Shown here piece by piece: positions 52,286-63,829 of a stretch of DNA of 64,000 nucleotides (position 1 is the first letter of the stretch; each line of letters opens with the position of its first letter). The stretch comes from Rhodocollybia butyracea. Its lineage: Eukaryota; Basidiomycota; Agaricomycetes; Agaricales; Omphalotaceae. The stretch covers positions 1 to 64,000 of the forward strand of contig JADNRY010000112.1 in assembly GCA_015501585.1 (NCBI GenBank). Reading direction: 5' to 3'. Both the position numbers and the translations under genes were made by a program. The notes under the pieces are model-generated. The model was not told the DNA's origin and ran no database searches. It saw only the letters and a program-made list of their open reading frames with translations.

Positions 52286-54591
52286 GTCAGACTCTTCTAG
52301 TGATCATGTCATTAATCTTCAATTCGACTGGTACGTTGGACATCCAAGAATCCTCATGCCATATTCATAATTGATATCATAGGCTGTTGAACAACTACAC
52401 GGCGTTATCTGCGTTTGGTGAGATCATCTTCTGGCCCAAGAGTAAGTATATTGGCTCATGCTCTGGAGTTTTATGGTTCTATGACTTCTTCCTCACACTC
52501 GCTACTGAAGTTTGGTCAATATGGTCAAGGCAATTGACTGGCAGTTCTATGGTATTTATTCTGAGTCGCTACAGCTTTTTTGTTATGCAGCTAGTAGTCT
52601 TCCTCCCGGGAAATATGACAGTTCTAAGGTTTATTTACCCTTTGTATAAGCATGCTTGCAGGCCTCCTTGACTCAAGATATTGTGCTCAGCTGTAGGGGT
52701 CTTGATTTTACGGTGCTGCTCTTGGCCTGTCTTGCTAGTGCAGCAATGAAGCGTATGTCATTTGTATAAAGTTCCAATGGTATACGACTGAGAACTTTTC
52801 GTTCTAGTACTTTCCATCTTAAGGGTCTACGCTCTCTTTGGTCAGAAGCGGTCTTTAATCATTCTGCTCTGTCCGTTTATTGTCGCGGATATTGTTGTTG
52901 CTATCCTGGTATGCTCTTCATGTATTAAGATCTAAAGTATTCAGTTGAAAGTCTGCTGGTCTACTATGTAGACGTGGTTTTTGGGTACAATAATCACCAG
53001 CCTAGGAACATATGTTCAGCCATTCTCGCCATGTTTCGACACTGGCGGCGGGAACCTTGGAGCTGTGTCAGTCTGCCCACCATTATTTCCCGTCTAATCA
53101 TTGTATTGACTGCTCTATGCCAGGTGTGAGTCTTTGAGCTCTTTTTCCAAGTCAGTCCGCATTGATGAGTCAACACAGTAAGCTCGGTTTCTCCTCTCCT
53201 CCAATTGGTTTTCGATAGCATTATCTTTATCTTGATGTTGACCCGAACGTTTTCGTCACATTATCCAATCCCGAAAACTTGGTATCCATAGTATCGTTGA
53301 GGTCATTCTGCGTGATGGTTAGTGAAAACTCTCCATGGCTAGGGTGACTGTTAACGTGCAGTTTATAGGTACTTTATACTTCTTGTGAGTTATTTCTTCA
53401 AGTTTCCATTGCAGCGGTCAGCCTCCAATGTGATCTTGCCTACCCCTAGCACCATCTTCATAGTCACCAGCATTCAAGCTTCAATCATATTGGTAAGTCA
53501 TGTCTGACTTTGCCTGCTGTTTGTTCCAACCAACCCCAAACCCAATCTAGTGCTCTCTCTTTTCAGGCGGCACAGTAGGTTATTCTCCCCTCTAGTCTTG
53601 AGGGATGACTCTTTGATTGTGTCACACAACCTAGCTGTCAGACGCAGTAGCGCAAGTTACGACCATTGTCTCCTCGTTTCTTGCTAGTGTTGTGCCGGCT
53701 GGGGCCCGGCTCAGAAGCCCCGGCTACGGCTCAAAAGCCCCAGCTATGGCTTGTCAAAAATCTGAGCTGGGCCCTAGCCCCCACGAAGGCCGGCCAGGCT
53801 CAGGCCGGGGCCCAAGTGCTAAAGAGACATGTCTTGAGGCGCTAAGCTCCCTGTCCTCGGTGGACTCTACACCATGATACTTTTGGCTTTCTGGTTGCTT
53901 TCTGAGTGTGTGCAGGTTATACACCTGTTTTTTGAGATGATTTGGATCTGTAAGGCCAATGCAATACATTCATCAGATAGGTGGAACAAATTGTTTGACA
54001 CTAATGGAGCCTTTTTTCAGCCTGGTTAATATCTCTGGAAACCATGAGTGTAAAATTGGGCATAAGTGATGATACATGTAGTGTAATTTTTGGCGTGCTG
54101 CTCTATGCTTCATTAAGTGCTGAGCTCCGGCTCAGGCCCCGGCCCAGGGCTTTGAGAATTCTGAGCTGGGCCTTGAGCCCCCCTGAGCCCTATGACGGCT
54201 GGGGCCAGGCTAGGCTCAAAGACGGCCGGCTTTGGGGGCTCAACGGCCCTGAGCCGTAGCCGGCACATCACTATTTCTTGCTGTGTGCGTGCTTCTTTGA
54301 TCTTCTTCCTCGGCCCAGATTATTATCATTATTCTGATAGTAATATCAAGGCTACCAAATCTTCTCATCAATCGTTTCGTCCTCAATCTCCGTGCCTACT
54401 CCGACTGCACCGTCCAGTATCCTGGTAGAGGCCCGGGCCCCTCCGGGATATCTGTCCCCACACTTAGCGCACCCAACTTTGCTGAGAACCAATTCATTGG
54501 TAATATGGGAGCTTCATTAGATCCTGATCAGTGGGACGGAGTAGATGAGCTTGAAAGTAGAGGTCAACATGTGGATAGTGCCCTGGGATAA
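52286..54591 (+). pseudogene. DUF6533 family membrane protein gene, interrupted
   Basis: Starts at or near 52286 (MSDSSSDHVINLQFDW). Pieces in order: LLNNYTALSAFGEIIFWPK, LWFYDFFLTLATEVWSIWSR (DUF6533 signature), FILSRYSFFVMQLVVFLPG, SCRGLDFTVLLLACLASAAM, LSILRVYALFGQKRSLIILL, IITSLGTYVQPFSPCF, FRYFILL-like helix, then after the MITE at 53685-54273 the conserved tail NLLINRFVLNLRAYSDC and LSAPNFAENQFIGNMGASLD with DPDQWDGVDELE. It ends at 54591. It is paralogous to the gene at 4345-6301. Multi-pass membrane topology is expected; function is unknown. Besides the MITE, some exon joins could not be reconciled. Confidence 0.65.
53685..54273. mobile_element. hAT-like MITE, 589 bp
   Basis: Ends TAGTGTTGTGCCGGCT and, on the other strand, TAGTGATGTGCCGGCT. 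Flanked by the perfect 8-bp duplication TTTCTTGC (53677-53684, 54274-54281). The outer 150 bp on each side are GC-rich with many GGCTCAG/CTGAGCC palindromes; the middle is AT-rich. Termini and duplication length fit hAT. No coding capacity. Confidence 0.85.
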
Positions 54592-55357
54592 TGGAGGGGA
54601 GATTCCGGGTAGGGCGGCCGCTGATTATGCTAGTGCCCGTCGTGAGTTCAGCCATATCTGATTATGGTTTCTGAGTTGACGGCTGCCGATGCTACAGATA
54701 TATGAATATAAGGAGGGCAGCACAGTTAGTCTTTTGCCTATGTGGAAGGAATGATATTCTAGTAAGGTTATCTTCCCAAAAAGGCTGTTAGGAACAGGTT
54801 GGGAATAGAAATATTAAACTACATAGGCCTATATAAACTCCATGTCAAATTAAGTTGATGTACAGAGAGAGTTATGGGGAATGTTCGGCGGATTACCACG
54901 AAAGTTGGAACAAAAGGTGACTAGATACTTAGTCTTTCTTGCTTGAAACTAGACGATTACCGATTCAATGGGCGCATGAGTAATGGGGGAAAAGGTGGTG
55001 GCATACTAGCAACCAGTTTGAAGACACCCCCATTGGCTTGGGGGAAGTTGATTTTTTTCAGGTACATGACATGATAAAGGGGGGGGGAACAATATAGAAG
55101 TATAGTAAGTAACACAAAAAAGGCATTTGGCGACATGTAGATATTAGCATCAGGCCATGTTCTCCTCAGATCCCATATCCCAAAGTGGTCCACTTGATCT
55201 AAATAAAGATCGGAGGTCAGTTACACCACAACGTGGCACCACCACTGCCACAAATTGCAGTGGAATAAATTTAGTTTTTGTTGTAAATCAATGGGTCACC
55301 GGTCAACGTTCATAGTGACAAACTACTTGCAGACTACACTACTAGCTCAAGAGCGAC
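54592..55357. other. 3' side of the DUF6533 gene
   Basis: To about 54790 it aligns with the reverse complement of 4345-4540 (GGAGATTCCGG, GCTACAGATATATGA), the end of the paralogue. Beyond that nothing is recognised. Confidence 0.4.
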
Positions 55358-56014
55358 CTATAAGTACTTGCGAGTGTGGGCCACCGCGCCAAGCGCGTGG
55401 CAGGTACGAGTCCAGTTGAACACATTGGCAGGGGAAAGAGGCTGATTGGAGATCTCCATGCACAAGGTAATCGCCAAAACATGGGAAGGGAGCTGGTTTC
55501 TGACAAAGGTGAGGAGTCGGGACACAAAGAGAGCGCAAGTGGGTTCAAACGAGAACGCCACAGATTGAACATTCGGGGCGTGCTGGAGAATTTCACCAAT
55601 GTGATTACTGGTGGTAGTGGAGCCAAGCGGGAAGGCTCGGGTAAATGAGAAAGAAAACTCGACATAAGTCAAAGTGTTTGCACAATTCCCTGTGATAAGA
55701 GAGTGAGAACAAACAGCGCAATGGAAGCTGGCAACTGCTCTGGTTGAAAAGATATTGACCCACTGGACAGTGGAATATAAGCGGAGCAACACAGCAGTGA
55801 ATGTCTGGCAAACTGTAAGCATGGAAAGGAGCTCTTTTTGTTTGGAAAGATGCTGAAGTTTGAGGGCACTGCTATCATTCAATGGAACACAAGTGATGTC
55901 AAATGAAGGATCAATGTAGAAAGTGACATATATTCGCAAAATTTTGGTGGTGAGCTTGGTAGGCACTATGAAAGAAAAATCAGTGCAAGGAATGCAAGAG
56001 ATACCCAAATACAC
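55358..56014 (-). CDS. Hypothetical protein
   Basis: Open frame of 218 residues containing ALKLQHLSKQKELLSMLTVC, FSFSFTRAFPLGSTTT and QHAPNVQSVAFSFEP. The last motif resembles leucine-rich halves of F-box-type proteins, but no F-box is visible. The true start may lie in an upstream exon (56315-56512 is also open). It could be a fragment. Confidence 0.35.
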   Translation of the reverse strand: MYLGISCIPCTDFSFIVPTKLTTKILRIYVTFYIDPSFDITCVPLNDSSALKLQHLSKQKELLSMLTVCQTFTAVLLRLYSTVQWVNIFSTRAVASFHCAVCSHSLITGNCANTLTYVEFSFSFTRAFPLGSTTTSNHIGEILQHAPNVQSVAFSFEPTCALFVSRLLTFVRNQLPSHVLAITLCMEISNQPLSPANVFNWTRTCHALGAVAHTRKYL

Positions 56015-57003
56015 TCACAAGAAGTAAAGGAAGGCATTTTTCCCGAGGTTAGAAAGGGCAGTAAACATTGAAGTTGTTGATGGAACCATTAAATACACCA
56101 AAAGAGGCAGCGCATGCACTTCAACCGCCGCCAACAAAAAGTAAAAACCCGAGGAAGTAAAGTGTGGGGGTACAAAACAGGAAGTAATGAGATATATATA
56201 AATGCTGTGTGGCAAAAAAAGAATCCACTGCACTGAGAATTTGCGTGTGCATGTAAGAGACAGAACTGCAACGGTGTTTAATGCAGGAAAGAACGTCAAG
56301 AGGATGGCTCGGTATCAGTCAGATGCATCAATGTGCTGGGTAAATGTGGTCGCACTGCCACGCAGTAAGTGGTAGAACGCGAATAAAGAGAGTAAGTGGC
56401 GTGCAACAAGGAAATAACAGGCAAGTGGGAGCTTCAAAAAGTGCAGTGAGAAGTGTTGTTGTTGAGCGCTCAAGGGTAAATTCACAAAATCACATGACAG
56501 GCGCTTTGACATCCCAAATAAGGCGAAACGATTCTGCTTAGCTTAATTTGGACGCCATCAAAACCAATCGGGACGAAATTCCCACGCGAAACCGGCCATA
56601 AGGACGAGCCTTCATTACATTCAGGACTCGTAACATCAGCAATTCTACACGATCGTGATCGGGTATGATAGTAGTCTAGGCCAACGCCTCTTCAAGATTT
56701 TACTAGTAATTTATCTACAGTTTAGCATGGCTAGCCACCTTGGAACAGTCGGTCATTGGTTGTTCACTAATGAACCAATCCTTAACGCTGCTGCCCAGCA
56801 ATCCCCGACTACAAGACAAATGTACTTGGGGTCACATCTTGCCCCTTCATCTTTTGTTCATCTTATAGTATTTCCTGTTACTGTACCATTTCAATCAGCT
56901 CGTACTCACATGATGTAAATACCCAAAAAATTAAATCCAAAAAAATCTCAAAATTCAAAAGAAAAATAATGGCGGGGTTTCGGAAACGGGTGTGACCTGT
57001 GAT
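56015..57003. other. Gene-free stretch with a Q-type fragment
   Basis: 56664-56790 (GTCTAGGCCAACGCCTCTTC ... TTGGAACAGTCGGTCA) matches the end of Q copy 3 (42698-42775). Nothing else was identified. Confidence 0.35.
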
Positions 57004-57194
57004 GTAACTGTACGTATTAATCATTACTTATCCGGTTACTGATACTTTGTATGTACCGGACCACCTCAGTAATATTTACTACAGTACACAGTATATAAGG
57101 CCTTCTCTGAGGCCAGTATCTATAGTTATCCAGTTATCTTCTATCTCTCAAGCCTCATGGCTTATTCAGTTCCCTGCGCCGAGTATTTACAACA
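57004..57194 (+). mobile_element. LTR fragment b
   Basis: Longest unbroken version of the LTR: TAACTGTACGTATTAATC, CATTACTTATCCGGTTACTG, TACTACAGTACACAGTATAT with AAGGCC, and the end TATTTACAACA. No matching second LTR in the same orientation was found nearby, so it is a solo or truncated LTR. Confidence 0.6.
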
Positions 57195-58075
57195 TGCTTA
57201 CTCTTATTTCTGCTCCTGACTATGCTTAACTGATCATTAACTTTCACTAGCGCTTGATTGACTTCGTTTGAGCAATGTTTGAGTGCAGATAAATGATATG
57301 ATCCAACAGACGATAAAGTCACGTTCGTGTCGTGTGCACAGGGAGTGAACAATTTCCAGTACTTCTCACAATTCCAAAGAGAAACTTGGCCCCTGGTATG
57401 GATTGCTAACCAGCTGTGGGCACTATTCAAGAAAAATCACTGTGTGATTAGTTGAAAAAGCAGCCACGTTGAGGAGGTGACGCTGGGATTTATTGAGCAA
57501 GGTGCAAAGAAACAAGAGTACAGGAGTAGATAGAAAATAGGAATAGTGTAACGCCTACGGCACGTTCATTGCCGTTAGCGCCGATATTACATAATTAGTC
57601 TACTCTTATCCTCATACCACATACTCGTTTCGGTCTATTTCTCTAATAGAACGAGATCTTGCTCATGGTCTGAGGCATTAAGAGTCAGGGCTCTTACAAA
57701 TAGGAAGCAGGAAATGGTTGAAAAACTATGTGTGGGACTCCCAGACACAAAAAGAGCTGCTACTATAATTACTGGCATAGCAATAATCAAGAAACTGTAA
57801 GGAATATTGTCAAACGGATGATATGCATGATATGAGAACATACCTGGCAGAGTTAGGATAGAGAGAACTCAGTTTGTCACTCCACCTGTGGATAAATATG
57901 CTACAACTTCAAATGTCCAAGTGAGAGGCCCAGAGGATGGGTCCAGGCTGGTGACAATAAGCCTGGAGAGTCCTGGAGAACACCCAGAGAATTGTCTGGA
58001 CAAATCTGGGGAAGAACTCACCAGAAGAACATCCTCTGATAGAGGGAGTATAGTGCCGTCGTTGAAGGAACACAG
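57195..58075. other. No supported gene
   Basis: May contain remnants of the retrotransposon interiors on either side, but no polymerase or gag motif was seen. Confidence 0.3.
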
Positions 58076-58290
58076 TGTTGTAAATACTCGGCGCAGGGAC
58101 TGAATAAGCCGTGAGGCTTGATAGACAGAAGAGACTGAGCTCAGGACACAGATATAATAATTATCTACTTGCTATTAGTAAGTATTAGCTTGTATGATTT
58201 TTTATTGTTATAACAAGACAGGTTTATAATTATCATATTGTAATCATTAATCCCGCAGGCACGCTAAAGCCTTGTTTACACTATCAAAAT

Positions 58291-58402
58291 ATTCCCAACC
58301 CTAACCTCTAACTTTCGCGGCGCAGCGAGCCGCCTGCGGCGGCACCTAACCCCTAACCCTAGCCCTAACCTAACCCTAACCCTAACTTAACCTAACCTAA
58401 TA
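58291..58402. repeat. Interstitial telomere-like tract, second copy
   Basis: CCCTAA and CCTAA variants around a GCCGCCTGCGGCGGC palindrome, within the element at 58137-60377. Confidence 0.75.
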
Positions 58403-58430
58403 AAAAAGAATAACAAAATGTTACCAGTAA

Positions 58431-58508
58431 GGATTGAACTACCAACCCGCTGATCACACCGTCGTAATCCCGTTGACACCCGTTGACAGCAGCAGAACCA
58501 CTCTGCCA
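58431..58508 (-). other. tRNA-like A/B box segment, second copy
   Basis: On the minus strand TGGCAGAGTGGTT (A-box-like) and AGTTCAATCC (B-box-like) are kept. The sequence between them differs from copy 1, so the boxes are the best conserved part. No acceptor stem was found. Confidence 0.5.
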
Positions 58509-60517
58509 TACGCACATGAGAATCCCTGATGCGCAGTTAATTATGTGGCACCTGTCATTATGTACACTTGATAATAACCAGTAACGCCAGTACACGGCAG
58601 TGCCCGCTACCTCCCCAAGCAAGCACCTGAAAACATCCCACAATGGCAAACCCTCACAACAATCTCTGACTTTAAAACAGATACAACATGCGAGACATAC
58701 GCCATGGATGATCTTTCAAATCTTGTAATATCTTGAGAACCGGCAAGATCTGAGGTCAAAGGTTAAAATCTGGACCACAACAAAAGAGGAAACACACCTC
58801 TAGTGGAGGATTCAGACCCAAAAATTCTGCACACTTCCATTGTTCAAAGTGAGTGATCCCATACCCGGACCGTATTTCAGATCACTGAGCTATCCCCATG
58901 AGATTGTCACAGCACGTATGCAGAGAAGAAACCCACTGATCAAAATCTAAGAGCTGCAGTTCAGCGATACCAATCAGTGCACAATCCCAAACAAATGAAA
59001 TAATTGGCGCAGGTATTATATAACAAATCTTGCCATACGTACAAATATGGAATAAGCGACAAAACTCTACAAATCAAGTACAAGTAAGAGAGGGTGTTGG
59101 ACATGCTTGCAGCAATTGCATGTCCAACCGTTGCAGCTCTAACGGAGGTCATGCTTGCAGCTCGTACATGACCTCCTAGTAAACGCTCGCTGAAAGGTAC
59201 ATCTGAAAAGTAGATGTTAGCTTGCACTTTAGTGTAAATTGGGTTAACATACAGTTATTGATAGGAGCAGGCATGGGCAAGGGAGGTTGCACTCCTGGCT
59301 GACCATCTGCAAAAGAATCAGTAATCTCAAATATTAAGGTATACGTACAGGACAAACCTAACCCACTGAAAAATGGAAGAATAGAAGGGATGAGACACTA
59401 CTTTGACCTATACTGACCGTTCAAAATCCCCCGTTCAGCAGAGGGTGCAAATTTACTCCAATATACTTACCGGCAAATGAATGTCGCTCAGGTAAAGTGG
59501 GGGGAAGAGCTTAAACCTGTGGAAGATTGTAATGGGGCAGCAACATGACCAGTTTTCCAGAAGACGGAGAGGAGGTCTGCAGGTCGGTACTGAAGACATC
59601 GTCGATACCCGGCAGACATTGGGATAAATGGAACTTGAATGGAAGAGAGAGCGCTCGGTTTTTTGGGAAAAAGTCACTGTGTCTGAGAAGACACTAGCCT
59701 GCGAGGTTGGGACACTTAAGCGAGATACAAACAATGGGGAGACAGAAGAGAAATAGACATCCGAATGTAAGCCTGCTACGCGCTTACAGCTCCGACGCCT
59801 ACGATCACCTCATGTTCTTGTCATGACTATATGCTATTTTGTACTATTTGCTCTCGTACCTATAAATACGTACGTGATCTTCTAGTAGCCTATCTGTCTC
59901 TTCTCCGCTTACTTCCACCTTCTCTCATCTCATCGCCTCACTAATACACTCCGTGCATATTACTTCTGTGTGATAGTGAGTCTTTCTTTCTTCTAGTGTT
60001 GCTTGTCATCGCTCTCGATGACAAGCTTCCACCAAATTGTAAACGACGCTCAGAAGGTGTCCTTGAACAGAAACCTGTAACATGTTAGGTTATTAGTGAA
60101 AGGGGTTAGTGTGGGAGTAGTGGGTTAAAGAAAGGTGAAAACAACCTGCACTTGCAAACCTGCGAGCTGATAACCATTGATTTACTCAGTACCGTCAATT
60201 TAATAGATCATAATTTGACAGGTCACGTGAGTAAAACAGGAACGAGCCCGATCAAAAGCTCAAGCACCACAAGACCCTCTACCCTAAAGAGGTAGCGGGA
60301 ATAGCAAGAAATAATTGTAAAATCTCTAGACTTGTTATAACAAGTTAATAATTATTAAAAGCGTGTTGGATAATGAGAGACTAGATTGAGCACTATAGAT
60401 ACTGGCCTCAGAGAAGGCCTTATATACTGTGTACTGTAGTAAATATCACTAAGGTGGTCCGGTACATACAAAGTATCAGTAACCGGATAAGTAATGATTA
60501 ATAAGTACAGTCAGAGT

Positions 60518-62072
60518 CGTATCATATCCGATCGGTGAAATACAACACACAGAATGGCTCAAGCGCTCCTCCCTCAACCTTGCCTCAACTACATCAATAA
60601 ATTGTGCCACACGGAAATTTCAGCAGATACAGCATGTAGCAAGCCACCTCCAACAAGGCTGCTCCCAATCATGCTACTGCCCCAGCTTAGTATTGGACTC
60701 CTTTGCTCTTGAAATGTTTTATGCTTGCATTCTTCACTCTCATGTATCAGTTATATCCCAATGTGCATCAGACTTCTTGATGTATCATCACCCTTAGTTT
60801 TGCTCTCGAGATGCACTCCACTGAGACATTTATGAGTTGCATCCCATTGTGTGCCAGACTTATTGTTGTACTCATTGCTTGCTGTTGCGCAACTGTTGCG
60901 TCATTTTAAACTTGGTGGTTAATATAGCTAGTGTCCTAGGTAATCAAATGCATATATGTAAGACTGCAAAGCAACCAAACACCTAGCGCTGAGGTAATTA
61001 AAGTACTTCCAATAGAGGATAATTTGTCTGAAGGCACTGGTACAACCGGGCAACTACCTGCCACAATAAGTGGGATAAGATACTGCTAAGCCGAGAAACA
61101 GTTGTAATCATACAGTAGTAGAGAGTTATGAATCACTCTAAGGCTAAGTATAATCATTTACTTAAACATGTAGAATTTGACAGGATAATGGAGTGCAATG
61201 CTGCTCATTAGTAGAGTTGATGTACATACACTGATTGTTTAAGAAATGGCATTGATTCCCTAGAAATAGCAGGAATACTCGGGAGAGTCGGAACTTGGTC
61301 GGAACGACGGAAGTAGAGTAAGCGCGCAAGCGCTTACTCGGCACAGCTCAACTTGAAAACCTATTAGTATTGGTTGGGTTTATCATAAATGGAGAGCTCG
61401 TTCCGGATATATCCCAGAAAGGGATATTCCTTTCAATTACATATGCCGAGCAGTTTGTTTCAAGATTGTTCAGAAGAGTGAATTATAGATATTGTGAAAG
61501 CAAGCTCAACAGAGGGGAAGTACAAGGAACGAGAAGAATTGCCATGCCTTGGTGATGCCGGTAGGTCATGTGCGCCCGCATAGCCTAATTGGGCATGAGC
61601 CTCCCGGCAGTGATCCGAAACATTCATGGTTATGATGGAGATCATCGAAAAACAGACCAGCCGGCATAGCGGCTTGACATGAAACAACTGGCACGGCGGC
61701 TGAAGATCAGGTGGGAAAGAACTACCCGATCTGGCGGTTTTTGAAGAATCCAACACTCAATTGGCACCTACAAGACCCTCCCTTCCCTTCGGTCAGAGTC
61801 GGGGATATATATTCATCTTACAGCTATCTACTATTATTTTTGTGAGGCTGTTCCTTAGACAGGTACCCTTGGCTGGTTTCTTTCCTTTCTTCCTTTGAAC
61901 TTTCTTGGTAGTCGTATAAAGTTGACTGTATTGATATGATAAAATACTTCCAAAACCTTGAGACCAATATACGCTGTATATAAACCTTTCAGATTTCTTA
62001 TTACCCTCAATGGATTACAAAACACGAAGAGAACAAGACAGACATCAACGTATTTCTAAGCGAACAAGTAAA
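60518..62072. other. No supported gene; 3' flank of F4
   Basis: A GAGTAAGCGCGCAAGCGCTTACTC palindromic version of the shared box (in pieces) occurs at about 61316-61339 without an obvious gene. 61820-62000 matches the 3' flank of F3. Confidence 0.4.
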
Positions 62073-63720
62073 TTAAACCTGAATTCCATTCGTCCCAGCA
62101 ACTACCACTCTCAATCCCTCCTTGTCTAGAGCCCGTAGTGGTTTATAGACTTCCGCGTCAACCTCTCGCCAATCAAACTTGAGAACGACCGACCGTATGC
62201 AGTCTCTACCCATAGCAGACATCGTCGCAGAAAGATCAGACCCAGGTCTGGCCCATCGTGATTTGACCATGCTAACGAAGGCGGAATCATCGAATGTTCC
62301 AGTATTGTGGTGGCAATCTAGGTGAAGAGTGTGCAGTTTTGGAACTAAGGAGATCGAGGTGGATTCATGCTGGATTAGACTCGAGATGAGGTGCAAAGTG
62401 ATTGGACCGTGATGACTCTGTGGATTAGACGACGTGTAGTCATTAATTTTGAGATGGAGTAGAGAAGGCATGACTCGAAGGACTGCGATATGGTCTGAAT
62501 CAGAGATGGATACACTGCAAAGGGTGAATGTGGAGATCATACAAGATGATCGGGATATGAATGAAATAAAAGTCTCTGTTGACCAAGGATAAGGTTCAGT
62601 CCGATGGCTCTCTAACACAATCTCCCTCAAGGAAGGTAAGGCAAACGTCAACAACACTATTTCCATGTATGACTTTGGATAAAACACGTCGCCTGCCTTG
62701 ATAACAAGTGATGTTATGTTGGGCCAAGTGTAACATGCACCATACTTTGGATCATTTTCCCAACCCAGGAGTTCAAGAGATTCGACGGAAGGGCATCTTT
62801 GTAGAACTTTCACCAATTTGGAGCAACCATACTGGAGATTTAGATGACGAAGTTGGTGGTATGGAGCTTTGGAAGGAGATATCTTGTTATGGGCAAGTGC
62901 ACAAAGTCTCGGAGCAGGTTCGAAGCAATCCAAGTCATAATGCTCAAAAGGAGAAAGATTCAACTCTGTAAGTGAAGAAAAATGCAACCCGGACAGCATT
63001 GCGGGGTATCTGAGCGATGAGTGACAGCGAAGCTTGAATGTTCTCCAGCGGTGAGCGTGCTGTGTGAGGTAGATGAGCGAAGGAAACTCTATTCCGCGTT
63101 CCAGTATACCCGGCAGATACATCGTAGCCCGTGTACCCGATATAGACAGTGTAATCTGCAATGGCCAATCACCCGATTTTTCTAAATATTGAGCGACAGT
63201 ATCGGTGAAACCAGCTAGGGCTTTCACTTGGTCAGATGAGACAGCCTGTATCTCCACCTTTACGTTAGCCCACAAACTAGGCAACAACAATGTAAGCGTA
63301 TGCCAACGTGAGCATACTGAGCTGATGCATTGTAGGAGGTAAGTTATCGCGGGAGATGTGAGTTTGGTGGGAGGCTCCATTCTGGAACGATGGTAGCTCT
63401 GGAGGAGATTTCTTCACACACGTACTGGAAGATATGCAGCAGGAGTTCATTTGACAGCTTCCGCATCGGAGATAGCAAAGAACGTAGCTGATCCCGCTGA
63501 CTCTCGAGCCGTTGTTTTTTGGCCTGAACAAGCATGAGTTGCTTCTGGAGGCAAGCCACCTCAGAGTCATGATCCTCAATATCTTTATCCGCCAGTGCCA
63601 GCATCCGTTTGAGCTCTTCTGCCCGCTCTCGGCTCACCACAAATGGTCCAAATTCCAAGCAAAGTTCGTTAATTATATTAGCTTGTTCGCAGAGCTTAGG
63701 TTTATGCGTATTTTCAAGGG
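62073..63720 (-). pseudogene. F-box protein F4, several frameshifts
   Basis: Closest to F3. The N-terminal part (63720 downwards) has a frame disturbance at KIRINLSS, where the reading slips. Coiled coil and F-box (LLSPMRKLSNELLLHIFQYVCEE) follow. Between about 63410 and 63370, small deletions relative to F3 (one A after GAAGAAA, one C in CTACC, two bases near AATGGAGCC) shift the frame by one. From 63380 the rest is open (EPPTKLTSPAITYL ... RALDKEGLRVVVAGTNGIQV). It also lacks one codon's worth near 63330. Confidence 0.75.
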
Positions 63721-63829
63721 CGGAGCGCATGGTGAGGCCATAAGATTGAATAAGTGCCAGTCAAAAATTAGCGCCAAACTATCTCTTCCTAACAACTACT
63801 GCCCAGCCTAATCCAACAAAAACACTAAG

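Larger units (their letters stand above)
58137..60377. mobile_element. Unclassified element with telomere-like tract and tRNA-like segment, copy 2
   Basis: 2241 bp. It has the same ends as 3677-4339: GAGCTCAGGACACAGA on the left, GTGTTGGATAATGAG on the right. The flanking 5-bp duplication is AGACT (58132-58136, 60378-60382). Subterminal inverted repeats match those of copy 1 (left AATAATTATCTACTTGCTATTAG, in pieces; right AGACTTGTTATAACAAG and AATAATTATT). Inside are a CCCTAA-rich tract (58291-58402) and A/B-box-like sequences. About 1.7 kb (58580-60310) has no counterpart in copy 1; it holds a TATA-like CTATAAATACG at about 59859 and palindromes at 59100-59170, but no long gene. Confidence 0.75.
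58076..60517 (-). mobile_element. LTR fragment c, split by another element
   Basis: On the minus strand the LTR runs from about 60517 (GTACTTATTAATCATTACTT) to 60378. It then continues at 58136 down to 58076 (AAGCCTCACGGCTTATTCAG ... TATTTACAACA). The two halves are separated by the element at 58137-60377, which is bounded by AGACT on both sides. Confidence 0.65.

Noticed and set aside
56015..56299. Hydrophobic minus-strand frame as a membrane protein gene
   Set aside because: It overlaps other open frames, has no recognisable start context or homologue in the window, and its composition reflects A/T-rich sequence.
59765..60010. A complete solo LTR inside the 2.2-kb element
   Set aside because: A TATA-like box and pyrimidine-rich stretch are present, but no convincing TG..CA borders or target duplication were found.
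57004..60517. One LTR retrotransposon bounded by LTR fragments b and c
   Set aside because: The two LTRs are in opposite orientation and no gag or polymerase motif lies between them.
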